Shown here one piece after another: positions 51,926 through 60,824 of a stretch of DNA of 64,000 nucleotides. The notes below the pieces were generated by a model, which saw nothing but the letters and a program-made list of their open reading frames with translations, did no database searches and was not told the DNA's origin. This DNA comes from Phyllobacterium sp. T1293 (GTDB lineage: Bacteria > Pseudomonadota > Alphaproteobacteria > Rhizobiales > Rhizobiaceae), in the NCBI RefSeq assembly GCF_020731415.2, contig NZ_CP088273.1:377001-441000 (forward strand). Reading direction: 5' to 3'. Numbering within the stretch: the first letter of the stretch is position 1; each line of letters opens with the position of its first letter. The position numbers were made by a program, and so were the translations under genes.

Positions 51926-52882
51926 TCAGGTGCGCTCCAAATTTACTGCTTGTTTCTGAACGACTCGAACCGCCCATTGGGTGAAGTCAGCCATAATCAC
52001 GTCGCGGTTGATTTCATTCAACCCTTCATGGCGGGTGTCTTCGTAAACTTTGCTGGTGACATCGGAGAAACCGAGTTTTTGCATCCGGTTTGCGAGATCA
52101 CGCACGGCGCTGCCTTTTGCCGTCGCGGGGTCTTGCCCACCGCCAGCAAGATTGAACGGCAGAACGCGCCTGATCTTGGCAAGCGCGGTGTTATCAGCGC
52201 CTCCAAAGGTAAAACCGAAGACATCGCGCCACATACTGACCGAGGCGTCCCAGCCGCATAGAGGGTCAGTGACATAGGCGTCGACTTCCTTGGGGTCGCG
52301 GGAGAGCCAGTCGAACGGCGTGCGGGCATCCTTGATACCGCGCGCCCATGTCTGAAAGGTCAGTTTGGGCAAAAGCATGCTCGGCACGTCGGAGCCGAGG
52401 AACATGCGTTCGGCCCGCAAAATGCCCTGCGCCAGTCGCCCCGATAGTCCGACGGAAAAATTGGCATTCCAGATCGCCGCTGCCTGAACCTTCTCCTGAT
52501 ACTCAATCACATAATTGAGGCCGACCAGCCCGCCCATGGAATGTCCAAACAGAATGAGCGGTAATCCCGGATGGCGAACGCGGGCGATGGCATTGATGAC
52601 GTCCATGTCCTTCAGCACCAGCCGCATGCCATCGTTCTGGGCAAAGCGGCCAAGCGGCGCTCCCTCGGCCTTGGTGTATCCATGGCCGCGATGATCATGG
52701 GCATAGACATGAAAGCCCTGGGCATTCAGATGCTCTGCAAAACGCTGGTAACGCAGGCAATGTTCGGCAACGCCGTGGCTGATCTGGACAATGGCTTTAC
52801 CGGAACCTTCAGCGGGTGAAAAACGCATGGCAAGCGCCGCGCCCGTCGATGACCGGATCGTTTCAATGTCTGCAAAACTCAT
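51926..52882 (-). CDS. Alpha/beta hydrolase, monoacylglycerol-lipase type
   Basis: Serine hydrolase of the S33 / lysophospholipase group, 318 residues. The nucleophile is in GHSMGG (FGHSMGGLVGLNYV). The oxyanion region is SHGVAEHCLRYQRFAEHL, with YAHDHRGHGYT. The catalytic Asp is likely in GGGQDPAT and the His in RHEGLNE. No signal peptide. GGGAGG precedes the ATG by 5 nt. First gene of the operon with the CoA transferase and ThDP enzyme; an ester or acylglycerol substrate is likely. Confidence 0.88.
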   Translation of the reverse strand: MSFADIETIRSSTGAALAMRFSPAEGSGKAIVQISHGVAEHCLRYQRFAEHLNAQGFHVYAHDHRGHGYTKAEGAPLGRFAQNDGMRLVLKDMDVINAIARVRHPGLPLILFGHSMGGLVGLNYVIEYQEKVQAAAIWNANFSVGLSGRLAQGILRAERMFLGSDVPSMLLPKLTFQTWARGIKDARTPFDWLSRDPKEVDAYVTDPLCGWDASVSMWRDVFGFTFGGADNTALAKIRRVLPFNLAGGGQDPATAKGSAVRDLANRMQKLGFSDVTSKVYEDTRHEGLNEINRDVIMADFTQWAVRVVQKQAVNLERT

Positions 52883-52899
52883 TCATGCCTCCCACGGGC

Positions 52900-52941
52900 C
52901 TCCCTTGCCCAAATAGAAGTGGTTCTGTTTGGGTAAGGGAG
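52900..52941 (-). promoter_or_regulatory. Leader hairpin of the hydrolase operon
   Basis: CTCCCTT and CCCAAA (52900-52913) pair with TTTGGG and AAGGGAG (52928-52941), 13 pairs with one mismatch and a 14-nt loop. It ends 17 nt before the hydrolase start and could be a leader control structure or a weak terminator. Confidence 0.45.
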
Positions 52942-53538
52942 ACTCCGGAACACTTGAAAGGGTGGCGCGTGATTAGTCAATCCACAATAAATTCTGCGTA
53001 AATTTGGGTATGTTTGCGTATTTCTGCACAATAAATAATCATCGATTGGGTGGTGCAATTTTATTTTGCAAAACCTCTTGCAAACGACAAAAACTTGCCG
53101 CAAAACTTCACTCAGAAAGAGATTGAACCCCGTATCGTCTCTCAATTGTCTCCCGGCTTTGATGCTGACGGAACGCTTGATGCAGCGTCGAGGGACAATT
53201 GTTTGAGCCGGGATAGTCAGGTCTTTGCCAGTTACATGGCCGTTCAGGGGAGAAGAGGACGCTCCCCAAATACGGCGCCAGAGGGGAAACCGGGTGACGG
53301 AAATATCCGCGCCCGGTTTCGCTCGTTTTGGGGTGAGGGAGTAGGGTGGGATTGCAGTGCCATGCACCCATGGCAAAGCAGACAGGCAGTAGGGACGGCA
53401 AATTCCATTGCCGACACTGTACAAAAGACCCCCATATCCCGAAATAAACACCGCGCGCATTGCCACCCGCGCACCTTTCGCCTACATACGGCGCAAATTC
53501 ATGTCCCAAAAATCCCGAACATCGGAGTGACGCGCGTT
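52942..53538. other. Gene-free region before ettA rich in hairpins
   Basis: About 600 nt with no convincing protein gene. Four consecutive perfect hairpins lie at 53247-53267 (GGGGAG/CTCCCC), 53287-53319 (AAACCGGG/CCCGGTTT with inner CGGA/TCCG), 53358-53375 (TGCCATG/CATGGCA) and 53396-53413 (CGGCAA/TTGCCG). Upstream, CAATTGTC (53143) pairs with GACAATTG (53194), and CCCGGC (53152) with GCCGGG (53207) in crossing order. A structured leader of ettA or a separate RNA gene is possible. Confidence 0.5.
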
Positions 53539-55188
53539 ATGGCACGCCAATTCATTTATCATATGGCCGGCCTGAACAAGGCATATGGAACCAAGAAGGT
53601 TCTCGAAAACATCCATCTTTCCTTCTACCCCGACGCCAAGATCGGTATCCTCGGACCGAACGGTGCGGGTAAGTCGACGATCCTCAAGATCATGGCCGGC
53701 ATGGACAAGGAATATACGGGCGAAGCCTGGCTGGCCGATGGCGCCACCGTTGGCTATCTCGCCCAGGAACCCTACCTTGATCCCACCAAGGATGTGATGG
53801 GCAATGTCATGGACGGTGTTGCGGACAAGAAGGCCATTCTTGATCGCTACAACGAATTGATGATGAACTATTCCGACGAGACCGCCGATGAAGGCGCCAG
53901 GTTGCAGGATATCATCGACGCCAAGAACCTCTGGGATCTGGAATCGCAGGTCGAGATGGCCATGGAAGCATTGCGCTGCCCGCCCGGTGATTCCGGTGTG
54001 GAAAAGCTGTCGGGTGGTGAGCGCCGCCGCGTGGCCCTGTGCCGCCTGCTGCTGTCGCAGCCCGATCTTCTGCTGCTTGACGAGCCGACCAACCACCTTG
54101 ACGCCGAAACCACCGCATGGCTGGAAAAGCACTTGCGTGAATATGCCGGCTCCGTCCTGCTGATCACGCACGATCGCTACTTCCTCGACAATGTCACGGG
54201 CTGGATTCTCGAACTCGACCGTGGCCGTGGCATTCCCTATGAAGGCAACTACTCCGCCTATCTTGGTGCCAAGTCCAAGCGCATGTTGCAGGAAGGCCGC
54301 GAGGACGATTCGCGCCAGAAGGCTCTGGAGCGCGAGCGCGAATGGATTTCCGCCAGCCCGAAGGCCCGTCAGGCCAAGTCAAAGGCGCGTATCAAGGCCT
54401 ATGATGCGCTGGTTGATGCCGCCAATGATCAGCGTCCCGGCGATGCGCAGATCATCATCCCCGCAGGCGAGCGCCTCGGACAGGTGGTTATCGAAGCTGA
54501 AAACCTGACAAAATCTTTCGGTGATCGCGTTCTTATCGAGAACCTGACTTTCAAACTGCCTCCGGGCGGCATTGTCGGCATCATCGGGCCGAACGGTGCG
54601 GGTAAGACCACGCTGTTCAAGATGATCACCGGGCAGGAAAAGCCGGATTCCGGTTCAATCCGTATCGGTGAAACGGTTCATCTCGGCTATGTCGACCAGA
54701 GCCGCGATCACCTCGCAGCCGAAAAGAACGTCTGGGAGGAAATCTCCGGCGGCAATGAAATCATCAAGATCGGCAAGAACGAGATGAATTCGCGCGCCTA
54801 TGTTTCGGCGTTCAATTTCAAGGGCGGCGATCAGCAGCAGAAGGTTGGCAATCTTTCCGGTGGTCAGCGTAACCGCGTTCACCTTGCCAAGATGCTGCAA
54901 TCGGGTGGCAACGTCTTGCTCCTTGACGAACCGACCAACGATCTGGACACGGAAACGCTGGCGGCTCTTGAGGATGCACTGGAAAAATATGCTGGCTGCG
55001 CCGTTATCATCAGCCATGATCGTATGTTCCTTGACCGGCTGGCAACGCACATTCTGGCATTCGAAGGTGACAGCCACGTCGAGTGGTTCGAAGGCAACTT
55101 CGAGGATTATGAGAACGACAAGATTCGCCGTCTGGGACCAGACAGCGTCAATCCAAAGCGTCCAAGCTATAAGCCGCTCACACGTTAA
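53539..55188 (+). CDS. ettA: Energy-dependent translational throttle protein EttA (ABC-F)
   Basis: Cytoplasmic ABC-F ATPase that binds the ribosomal E site and tunes the first elongation step to cellular ATP. The 549 residues carry two ABC domains: first with GPNGAGKSTILKIMAG and LSGGERRRVALCRLL, second with GPNGAGKTTLFKMITG and LSGGQRNRVHLAKML. Each has an LLLDEPTNHLD/LLLDEPTNDLD Walker B. The interdomain linker is basic (KALEREREWISASPKARQAKSKARIKAYD). The ATG at 53539 gives the standard start MARQFIYHMAGLNKAYG. The frame continues upstream to 53050, but that extension is not EttA-like. A strong hairpin terminator follows. Confidence 0.93.
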   Translation: MARQFIYHMAGLNKAYGTKKVLENIHLSFYPDAKIGILGPNGAGKSTILKIMAGMDKEYTGEAWLADGATVGYLAQEPYLDPTKDVMGNVMDGVADKKAILDRYNELMMNYSDETADEGARLQDIIDAKNLWDLESQVEMAMEALRCPPGDSGVEKLSGGERRRVALCRLLLSQPDLLLLDEPTNHLDAETTAWLEKHLREYAGSVLLITHDRYFLDNVTGWILELDRGRGIPYEGNYSAYLGAKSKRMLQEGREDDSRQKALEREREWISASPKARQAKSKARIKAYDALVDAANDQRPGDAQIIIPAGERLGQVVIEAENLTKSFGDRVLIENLTFKLPPGGIVGIIGPNGAGKTTLFKMITGQEKPDSGSIRIGETVHLGYVDQSRDHLAAEKNVWEEISGGNEIIKIGKNEMNSRAYVSAFNFKGGDQQQKVGNLSGGQRNRVHLAKMLQSGGNVLLLDEPTNDLDTETLAALEDALEKYAGCAVIISHDRMFLDRLATHILAFEGDSHVEWFEGNFEDYENDKIRRLGPDSVNPKRPSYKPLTR

Positions 55189-55213
55189 AAAGTGCGGGCA
55201 CGCTAATAAGATC

Positions 55214-55235
55214 GGGAGGGTGGCAACACCCTCCC
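55214..55235 (+). terminator. Hairpin after ettA
   Basis: GGGAGGGTG and CACCCTCCC form a perfect 9-bp stem with a GCAA tetraloop, 25 nt after the stop. ATTTT follows 10 nt later. Confidence 0.75.
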
Positions 55236-55327
55236 ATCACCGATTTTGACATTTCCATCAGTGATATTGGCTGGTTTTAATATTCAATTTTCCTAAGATG
55301 CGGCAGATTGCATGGAGCGCCGTTGTC

Positions 55328-55936
55328 ATGACTGATCTTTTCGCAACCACAACTCACATTATTCCTGCCCGCAAAATTGCCGGCCGGGTCAGCGGTGTAT
55401 TTCAGGCACCGAAGGACAGTTTTGTCACTGCCGCAGCCGAAATGCTTGATCTTACCTTTGAGGGCATACGCGGCGATTATCATGCGGGCCTTACCCGCCG
55501 CTCCGGCGGGCGCGAGCCGTGGTATCCGCGTGGCACCGAAATGCGCAATGAACGGCATATTTCCATTCTGGCAGCGGACGAGCTTGAAACGATTGCCAAG
55601 ACCATGGGCCTTGCGGAAATCAAGCCGGAATGGATCGGCACCAATATGGTGGTCGATGGTATTCCCTCGCTTTCCATGCTGCCGCCGCGCACCCTGCTGT
55701 TCTTCGAAGGCGGGGTGACGCTGAAGGTGGATGGCCAGAATGCGCCATGTAAGGTGGCTGGGCGTTCCATCGCTGAAAGCGCGCAGACGCGCGATCACAC
55801 GGCCACAGCGCTTGATTTCGTCAAGGCATCGAGACGTTTGCGTGGGGTTGTTGCCTGGGTTGAAGTGCCGGGTATCATCAATGCGGGCGAAAAAGTCGAT
55901 GCGCGTCTGCCGGAACAATGGATTTACCCCGGCTGA
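55328..55936 (+). CDS. MOSC-domain protein
   Basis: Protein of 202 residues built around a MOSC domain, the sulfur-carrier fold shared with molybdenum cofactor sulfurases and YiiM. Family marks are the early GRVSGVFQAPKDSFVTA, the central GDYHAGLTRRSGG and MRNERHISILAADELE, and a conserved cysteine in NAPCKVAGR that would carry the sulfur. A function with molybdopterin enzymes, such as the hydroxylase at 1-4 kb, is possible but not linked by position. The ATG at 55328 has GGAG 10 nt upstream; an in-frame ATG at 55298 has none. Confidence 0.85.
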   Translation: MTDLFATTTHIIPARKIAGRVSGVFQAPKDSFVTAAAEMLDLTFEGIRGDYHAGLTRRSGGREPWYPRGTEMRNERHISILAADELETIAKTMGLAEIKPEWIGTNMVVDGIPSLSMLPPRTLLFFEGGVTLKVDGQNAPCKVAGRSIAESAQTRDHTATALDFVKASRRLRGVVAWVEVPGIINAGEKVDARLPEQWIYPG

Positions 55937-55971
55937 TACTTGCGTCTTTCCAGAATTTATGGCGAATGAAA

Positions 55972-56120
55972 GCCGGTTCGGTGCCTGCTTGCAGGAGAAT
56001 CGGGAAGCCGGTGAAAATCCGGCACGTGCCCAACGCTGTAAAAGGGGATGGGCCGCGCAGATTGCCACGGAGACATCCGGAAGGCGCGCGGTTCAGATGA
56101 ACCTCAGTCAGAAGACCGGC
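55972..56120 (+). ncRNA. Cobalamin riboswitch aptamer
   Basis: B12-sensing leader of bluB. The closing stem pairs GCCGGT (55972) with ACCGGC (56115). The conserved core GGGAAGCCGGTGAAAATCC is followed by GGCACGTGCCC, AACGCTGTAAAAGGGGATGGG, a B12-box-like GCCACGGAGACATCC and the terminal CAGTCAGAAGACC. Binding of adenosylcobalamin should lower bluB expression. Confidence 0.93.
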
Positions 56121-56131
56121 CGGACCAGATA

Positions 56132-57189
<1,058 letters not shown>

Positions 57190-57292
57190 CGCATCACTCT
57201 CACAGATTCGCCTGACGATTGGCTCGCCTATTTCAGACGCGACAAAATTTGCCGTCAACAAAAAACAAACTTGCCAAATCAGCATTTCTCAC

Positions 57293-57308
57293 ATAAACAT
57301 ATCTTTAT
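57293..57308. promoter_or_regulatory. SahR-type operator before sahR-metF
   Basis: ATAAACATATCTTTAT is one base away from the perfect palindrome ATAAAGATATCTTTAT, which I recall as the SahR consensus in Proteobacteria. It lies 19 nt before the regulator start, fitting autorepression of the operon. Confidence 0.55.
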
Positions 57309-57327
57309 ATCTTTTGAGGAAAGCTCG

Positions 57328-58335
57328 ATGGACAAACGTGATCTCAACCTTGACCTGATGGTCGATACGCTGAAAGCAGCGGCGGAGCCAAGCCGCCTGC
57401 GCATTCTGGCGCTGTTGTCCCGCGGTGATTTGACGGTTTCCGATCTGACTTCCATTCTCGGACAATCGCAGCCGCGTGTCTCCCGCCATCTCAAGCTGCT
57501 GTTCGAAGCCAATCTGATCAATCGCTATCAGGAAGGCTCCTGGGCCTATTTCCGTCTCGCGGAATCGCTGATTGTTGGCGACATTGCCCGCATATTGCTC
57601 GACCGCCTTGATATATCCGATCCGCTGCTGGAGCGCGATATCGAGCGGCTTGGCTCGGTCAAGCTGCAGCGCCGCGAGCGGGCGGCAGCCTATTTCAGCG
57701 CCAATGCAACAAGCTGGGACGTTATCCGTTCGCTGCATGTGCCTGACGGTGCCGTGGAAGCCGCGCTGACCAAGATCGTCGGACGTACGCCCTTTCAGGC
57801 CATGCTTGATGTCGGCACTGGTACCGGCAGACTGCTTGAGCTGTTTGCGCCGCTTTACATTCGCGGTGTCGGCATCGATATCAATCGCGACATGCTGACC
57901 ATCGCCCGGTCCAATCTCGACCGGTCGGGCATTGCCAATGCGCAGGTTCGTCAGGGCGATGTCTATTCGCTGCCTGTCGATCGGGAGTCGTTTGATCTGG
58001 TAACTATTCATCAGGTTCTGCATTTCCTTGATAATCCTGCCGAAGCAATTCGCGAGGCAGCACGGGCGTTACGAGCAGGTGGCCGCATGCTGATCGTCGA
58101 TTTTGCCCCGCACGATCTTGAATTCCTGCGGGACAGCCATGCTCATTTGCGGCTTGGCTTTACCGACAATCAGATGCGTGACTGGCTGACTGAGGCCGGG
58201 CTTGCACTGGAAGACAGCATTGAACTTGAACCAAAAGACCAGGACAAACTGACCGTCAAACTGTGGCTGGCACGCGACCCCCGCTTGCTGATCGCTGATC
58301 CCGCTTTAACCTCCCGCGTATCGGAGAGTGTCTGA
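57328..58335 (+). CDS. sahR: ArsR-type regulator fused to a SAM-methyltransferase domain (SahR)
   Basis: Regulator of 335 residues. Residues ~5-95 are an ArsR winged helix (AAEPSRLRILALLSRGDLTVSDLTSILGQSQPRVSRHLKLL). Residues ~140-265 are a class I SAM-binding methyltransferase fold (MLDVGTGTGRLLELFAP, GVGIDINRDML). This architecture with metF downstream is that of SahR, which senses S-adenosylhomocysteine and controls the methionine cycle. The methyltransferase part probably serves as ligand sensor. Start at 57328 with GAGGA 9 nt before. Its TGA overlaps the metF ATG by one base. Confidence 0.85.
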   Translation: MDKRDLNLDLMVDTLKAAAEPSRLRILALLSRGDLTVSDLTSILGQSQPRVSRHLKLLFEANLINRYQEGSWAYFRLAESLIVGDIARILLDRLDISDPLLERDIERLGSVKLQRRERAAAYFSANATSWDVIRSLHVPDGAVEAALTKIVGRTPFQAMLDVGTGTGRLLELFAPLYIRGVGIDINRDMLTIARSNLDRSGIANAQVRQGDVYSLPVDRESFDLVTIHQVLHFLDNPAEAIREAARALRAGGRMLIVDFAPHDLEFLRDSHAHLRLGFTDNQMRDWLTEAGLALEDSIELEPKDQDKLTVKLWLARDPRLLIADPALTSRVSESV

Positions 58336-59258
58336 TGAGCTTTTTCCGCCAATCCCGCCGTGCAGACCTTGGCACCAATATCAAGGTTTCGTTCGAATTC
58401 TTTCCGCCAAAGACCGAGGTGATGGAAGAGCGCCTTTGGGAGACTGTGACGCGCCTTGCGCCGCTCAATCCTGAATTTGTCTCGGTGACTTACGGTGCCG
58501 GTGGTTCCACCCGCGAGCGCACGGCCCGTACGATCAAGCGTATCCTGACTGAAACCGACGTCAACGCGGCAGCGCATTTGACCTGCGTCGATGCGACGAA
58601 GGAAGAAGTCGACACCGTCGTGCGTGAATTTGCAGCGATGGGCGTGAAGCGCTTCGTTGCACTGCGCGGTGATCCGGCTGGCGGCGTTGGTGCCCATTAC
58701 AAGCCAACACCGGGTGGCTATGAGAACGGTGCCGATCTGGTTGCCGGTCTGAAAGCCTTTGCCGATTTCGATATTTCCGTTTCCGCCTATCCGGAAAAGC
58801 ATCCGGAAAGCCCGGATTTTGCCACCGATATCGATATGCTCAAGCGTAAGGTCGATAATGGCGCAACGCGTGCGATCACGCAGTTCTTCTTCGAAAACGA
58901 TCTCTATGAGCGTTATGTGGAGAAGGTGCGCCGGGCAGGCATCTATATTCCGATCCTGCCGGGCATTCTGCCGATCCATAACTTCACGCAGGTGACCAAT
59001 TTCTGTTCGAAGGCCGGAACGCATATTCCGTCATGGCTGGCTGAGCGGTTCGAGGGGCTCGACAATGATCCGCAGACCCATGCGCTGGTCTCGTCAGCTG
59101 TTGCTGCCGAGCAGGTTCTCGATCTGGTCGAGCGCGGTGTGCAGGATTTCCATTTCTATACGATGAACCGTGCGGATCTTGCCTTTGCGATCTGCCACCT
59201 CATCGGTATTCGTCCAGCCAGCGGCACGCTGGAACCCGCATTAGCTGGCGCTGCCTGA
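58335..59258 (+). CDS. metF: 5,10-Methylenetetrahydrofolate reductase
   Basis: FAD enzyme reducing methylene-THF to 5-methyl-THF, the methyl donor for methionine synthesis. 307 residues, TIM barrel. It starts near IKVSFEFFPPKTEVMEERLW with the catalytic Glu, then FVSVTYGAGGSTRERT, HLTCVD, FVALRGDPAGG with the FAD-site Asp, and ITQFFFENDLYERYVEKVRRAGI. It is translationally coupled to sahR (TGATG). A strong hairpin follows the stop. Confidence 0.95.
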   Translation: MSFFRQSRRADLGTNIKVSFEFFPPKTEVMEERLWETVTRLAPLNPEFVSVTYGAGGSTRERTARTIKRILTETDVNAAAHLTCVDATKEEVDTVVREFAAMGVKRFVALRGDPAGGVGAHYKPTPGGYENGADLVAGLKAFADFDISVSAYPEKHPESPDFATDIDMLKRKVDNGATRAITQFFFENDLYERYVEKVRRAGIYIPILPGILPIHNFTQVTNFCSKAGTHIPSWLAERFEGLDNDPQTHALVSSAVAAEQVLDLVERGVQDFHFYTMNRADLAFAICHLIGIRPASGTLEPALAGAA

Positions 59259-59284
59259 TCGCGGATGCGGTCGCTTAAAATGGA

Positions 59285-59313
59285 AATGGCCCGGTTGCTA
59301 TAACCGGGCCATT
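59285..59313. terminator. Terminator hairpin after metF
   Basis: AATGGCCCGGTT (59285-59296) and AACCGGGCCATT (59302-59313) form a perfect 12-bp stem with a GCTAT loop, 26 nt past the metF stop. AT-rich sequence on both sides suits termination from either strand. Confidence 0.8.
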
Positions 59314-59374
59314 CCAATTTGTATGTCACCTTCTTAACGGTCAGAGACCATCTCTACGGCGCTCTTCTTCTCAA

Positions 59375-59461
59375 TCAGGGTATGAGTCCTACGACCATTG
59401 CACCGATAAATGCGAACGCTGCACAGATCATGAGGACGTTCATCGAACGAGTAAGTCCCAT
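59375..59461 (-). CDS. 28-residue membrane microprotein
   Basis: Short gene with AGGAG 7 nt before the ATG. The peptide starts MGLTRSMNVL and has one hydrophobic span (MICAAFAFIGAMVVGLIP) running to its end. It lies alone between the metF terminator and the EamA gene. Tiny proteins of this size and pattern occur next to many genes in this order without known function. Its C-A-A...GAM.V core resembles the microprotein at 4044-4145. Confidence 0.6.
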   Translation of the reverse strand: MGLTRSMNVLMICAAFAFIGAMVVGLIP

Positions 59462-59602
59462 AGTTTGTCTCCTGCAGTTAACCGCCTTAGCATAACGGAA
59501 AATTGCCACAGAAAAAGCGGAAATATTACCGTCTGATGACATCATCTGTAGAAATTTTTTGCTCACCAATCGTAAGTTTCTGAAATGAAACGCATTTAAC
59601 GG

Positions 59603-59627
59603 AATAAAAAATCGTGTATTCACGATT
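59603..59627 (-). terminator. Intrinsic terminator after the EamA gene
   Basis: On the minus strand AATCGTG, an AATA loop and CACGATT are followed by TTTTTATT. It lies about 120 nt past the exporter stop. The surrounding 59462-59745 is AT-rich and otherwise shows only short palindromes (GATGA-CA-TCATC near 59533). Confidence 0.65.
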
Positions 59628-59745
59628 AAATTACCGAAGATTTGGTTTATTTTTGCAACGCACCAAAACGCAAAATGCGTCGTTTCTCACGGATTTGTGA
59701 CACAATTGCGCCGCAATTCCGCCGTCGCGATTCATGCACATTCCG

Positions 59746-60723
59746 CTAGGATTTGTTGAAAACTCTATCTTTTTTGCGGTTTTTAAGCGCGGCAAGCAGT
59801 CTGCCGTCGATGGTCAGAAGGCCAAGGGCGATCAACGCCATGCCGGCAAAATCTTTAAAGCCGAGCTGTTCGCCGAGAAAAATTGTTCCAAGCAGGATTG
59901 CACTGACAGGAACAACCAGCGTGACAAGCGAGGCATTGGTGGCACCACCAGCCCGGACAATCGAAAAGAACAGGATATAGGCAAAGGCGGTGGATAGAAG
60001 CGCGAGGCTGAAGACCGCGGCCCAGACACCGCCATCCGGTGCAGCCAAATTGGGAATGCCGTCCGATAACAGCACCACGGGGACCATGATCAGGGTCGAG
60101 GCAGTCATCTGGCCGGTTGCAGTGACCGCGGGCGGAATGCCCTTGAACCGCTTGGCGAGAATACTGGCAAAGGCATAGGAGAGGGTGGCAGTCAGCACGG
60201 CGATTTCGGCCCAGAGCGGTCCACCGAGGCCGGAGAGTATGCCGGGCCCGACCATGACCACGGTGCCAAAGATGCCGAGCAGAATGCCCGCGATCTTGTT
60301 GGTGGAGATTTTTTCATCAATGGTCAGGAAGCTGGCGATGATCACGGTCCAGATCGGTGTGGTCGCATTGAGGATCGACTCAATTCCCGCGCCAAGCGCC
60401 GTCTGGCCGATAAACAGCAGAGAGAAGGGGATGACATTGTTCAGAAGCCCCAGCCCGGCAAAACCCAGCGCGTGCTGGCGGTAATCCCAGAACCGGATGC
60501 CACGGCCAAGCAGATAGATATGCAGGGCGAGGGCGGCGATGACCACCCGAAAAAGCACGAGTGTCAGCGGCGGAATCACCGACACGGCGATTTTGGCGAA
60601 AAAGAATGAGCCGCCCCATATGGCGCCAAGCAACAGCAATTGCAGCCAGACAAAGCCGGTCATAGCAAGCGGATTAGGCGTTGTCGTCTGGTTTATGGCC
60701 ACTGGAAGTCCCCCGATTCTCAT
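59746..60723 (-). CDS. EamA/DMT-superfamily transporter
   Basis: Inner-membrane exporter of the drug/metabolite transporter superfamily, 325 residues, with ten predicted spans in two five-span EamA repeats (first from FVWLQLLLLGAIWGGSFFFAKIA, second from GPLWAEIAVLTATLSYAFASI). The C-terminus is basic (KNRKKDRVF). Members export amino acids or other metabolites. The ATG at 60723 is used; a GTG at 60702 (VAINQTTT) after GGGGGA may be the real start. Divergent from the amino-acid decarboxylase gene with 100 nt between, so export of a related amine or amino acid is possible. Confidence 0.85.
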   Translation of the reverse strand: MRIGGLPVAINQTTTPNPLAMTGFVWLQLLLLGAIWGGSFFFAKIAVSVIPPLTLVLFRVVIAALALHIYLLGRGIRFWDYRQHALGFAGLGLLNNVIPFSLLFIGQTALGAGIESILNATTPIWTVIIASFLTIDEKISTNKIAGILLGIFGTVVMVGPGILSGLGGPLWAEIAVLTATLSYAFASILAKRFKGIPPAVTATGQMTASTLIMVPVVLLSDGIPNLAAPDGGVWAAVFSLALLSTAFAYILFFSIVRAGGATNASLVTLVVPVSAILLGTIFLGEQLGFKDFAGMALIALGLLTIDGRLLAALKNRKKDRVFNKS

Positions 60724-60824
60724 CTCTGCCCGATATTTCTAGGCATAAACAGGACAAACGCCACCCGATTCCCGCGCGAAGAAACCGACTTTCGTCCGTC
60801 ATCTGCTCTTGCTAAGACTTCTGC

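Noticed and set aside
53050..53538. N-terminal extension of EttA or a separate gene
   Set aside because: The frame is open but starts with no ribosome site, has unlike composition and is full of hairpins; EttA normally starts at MARQF.
53490..53540. 9-codon leader peptide before ettA
   Set aside because: ATG-TCC-CAA to TGA fits before the start but has no ribosome site and no telling codon pattern.
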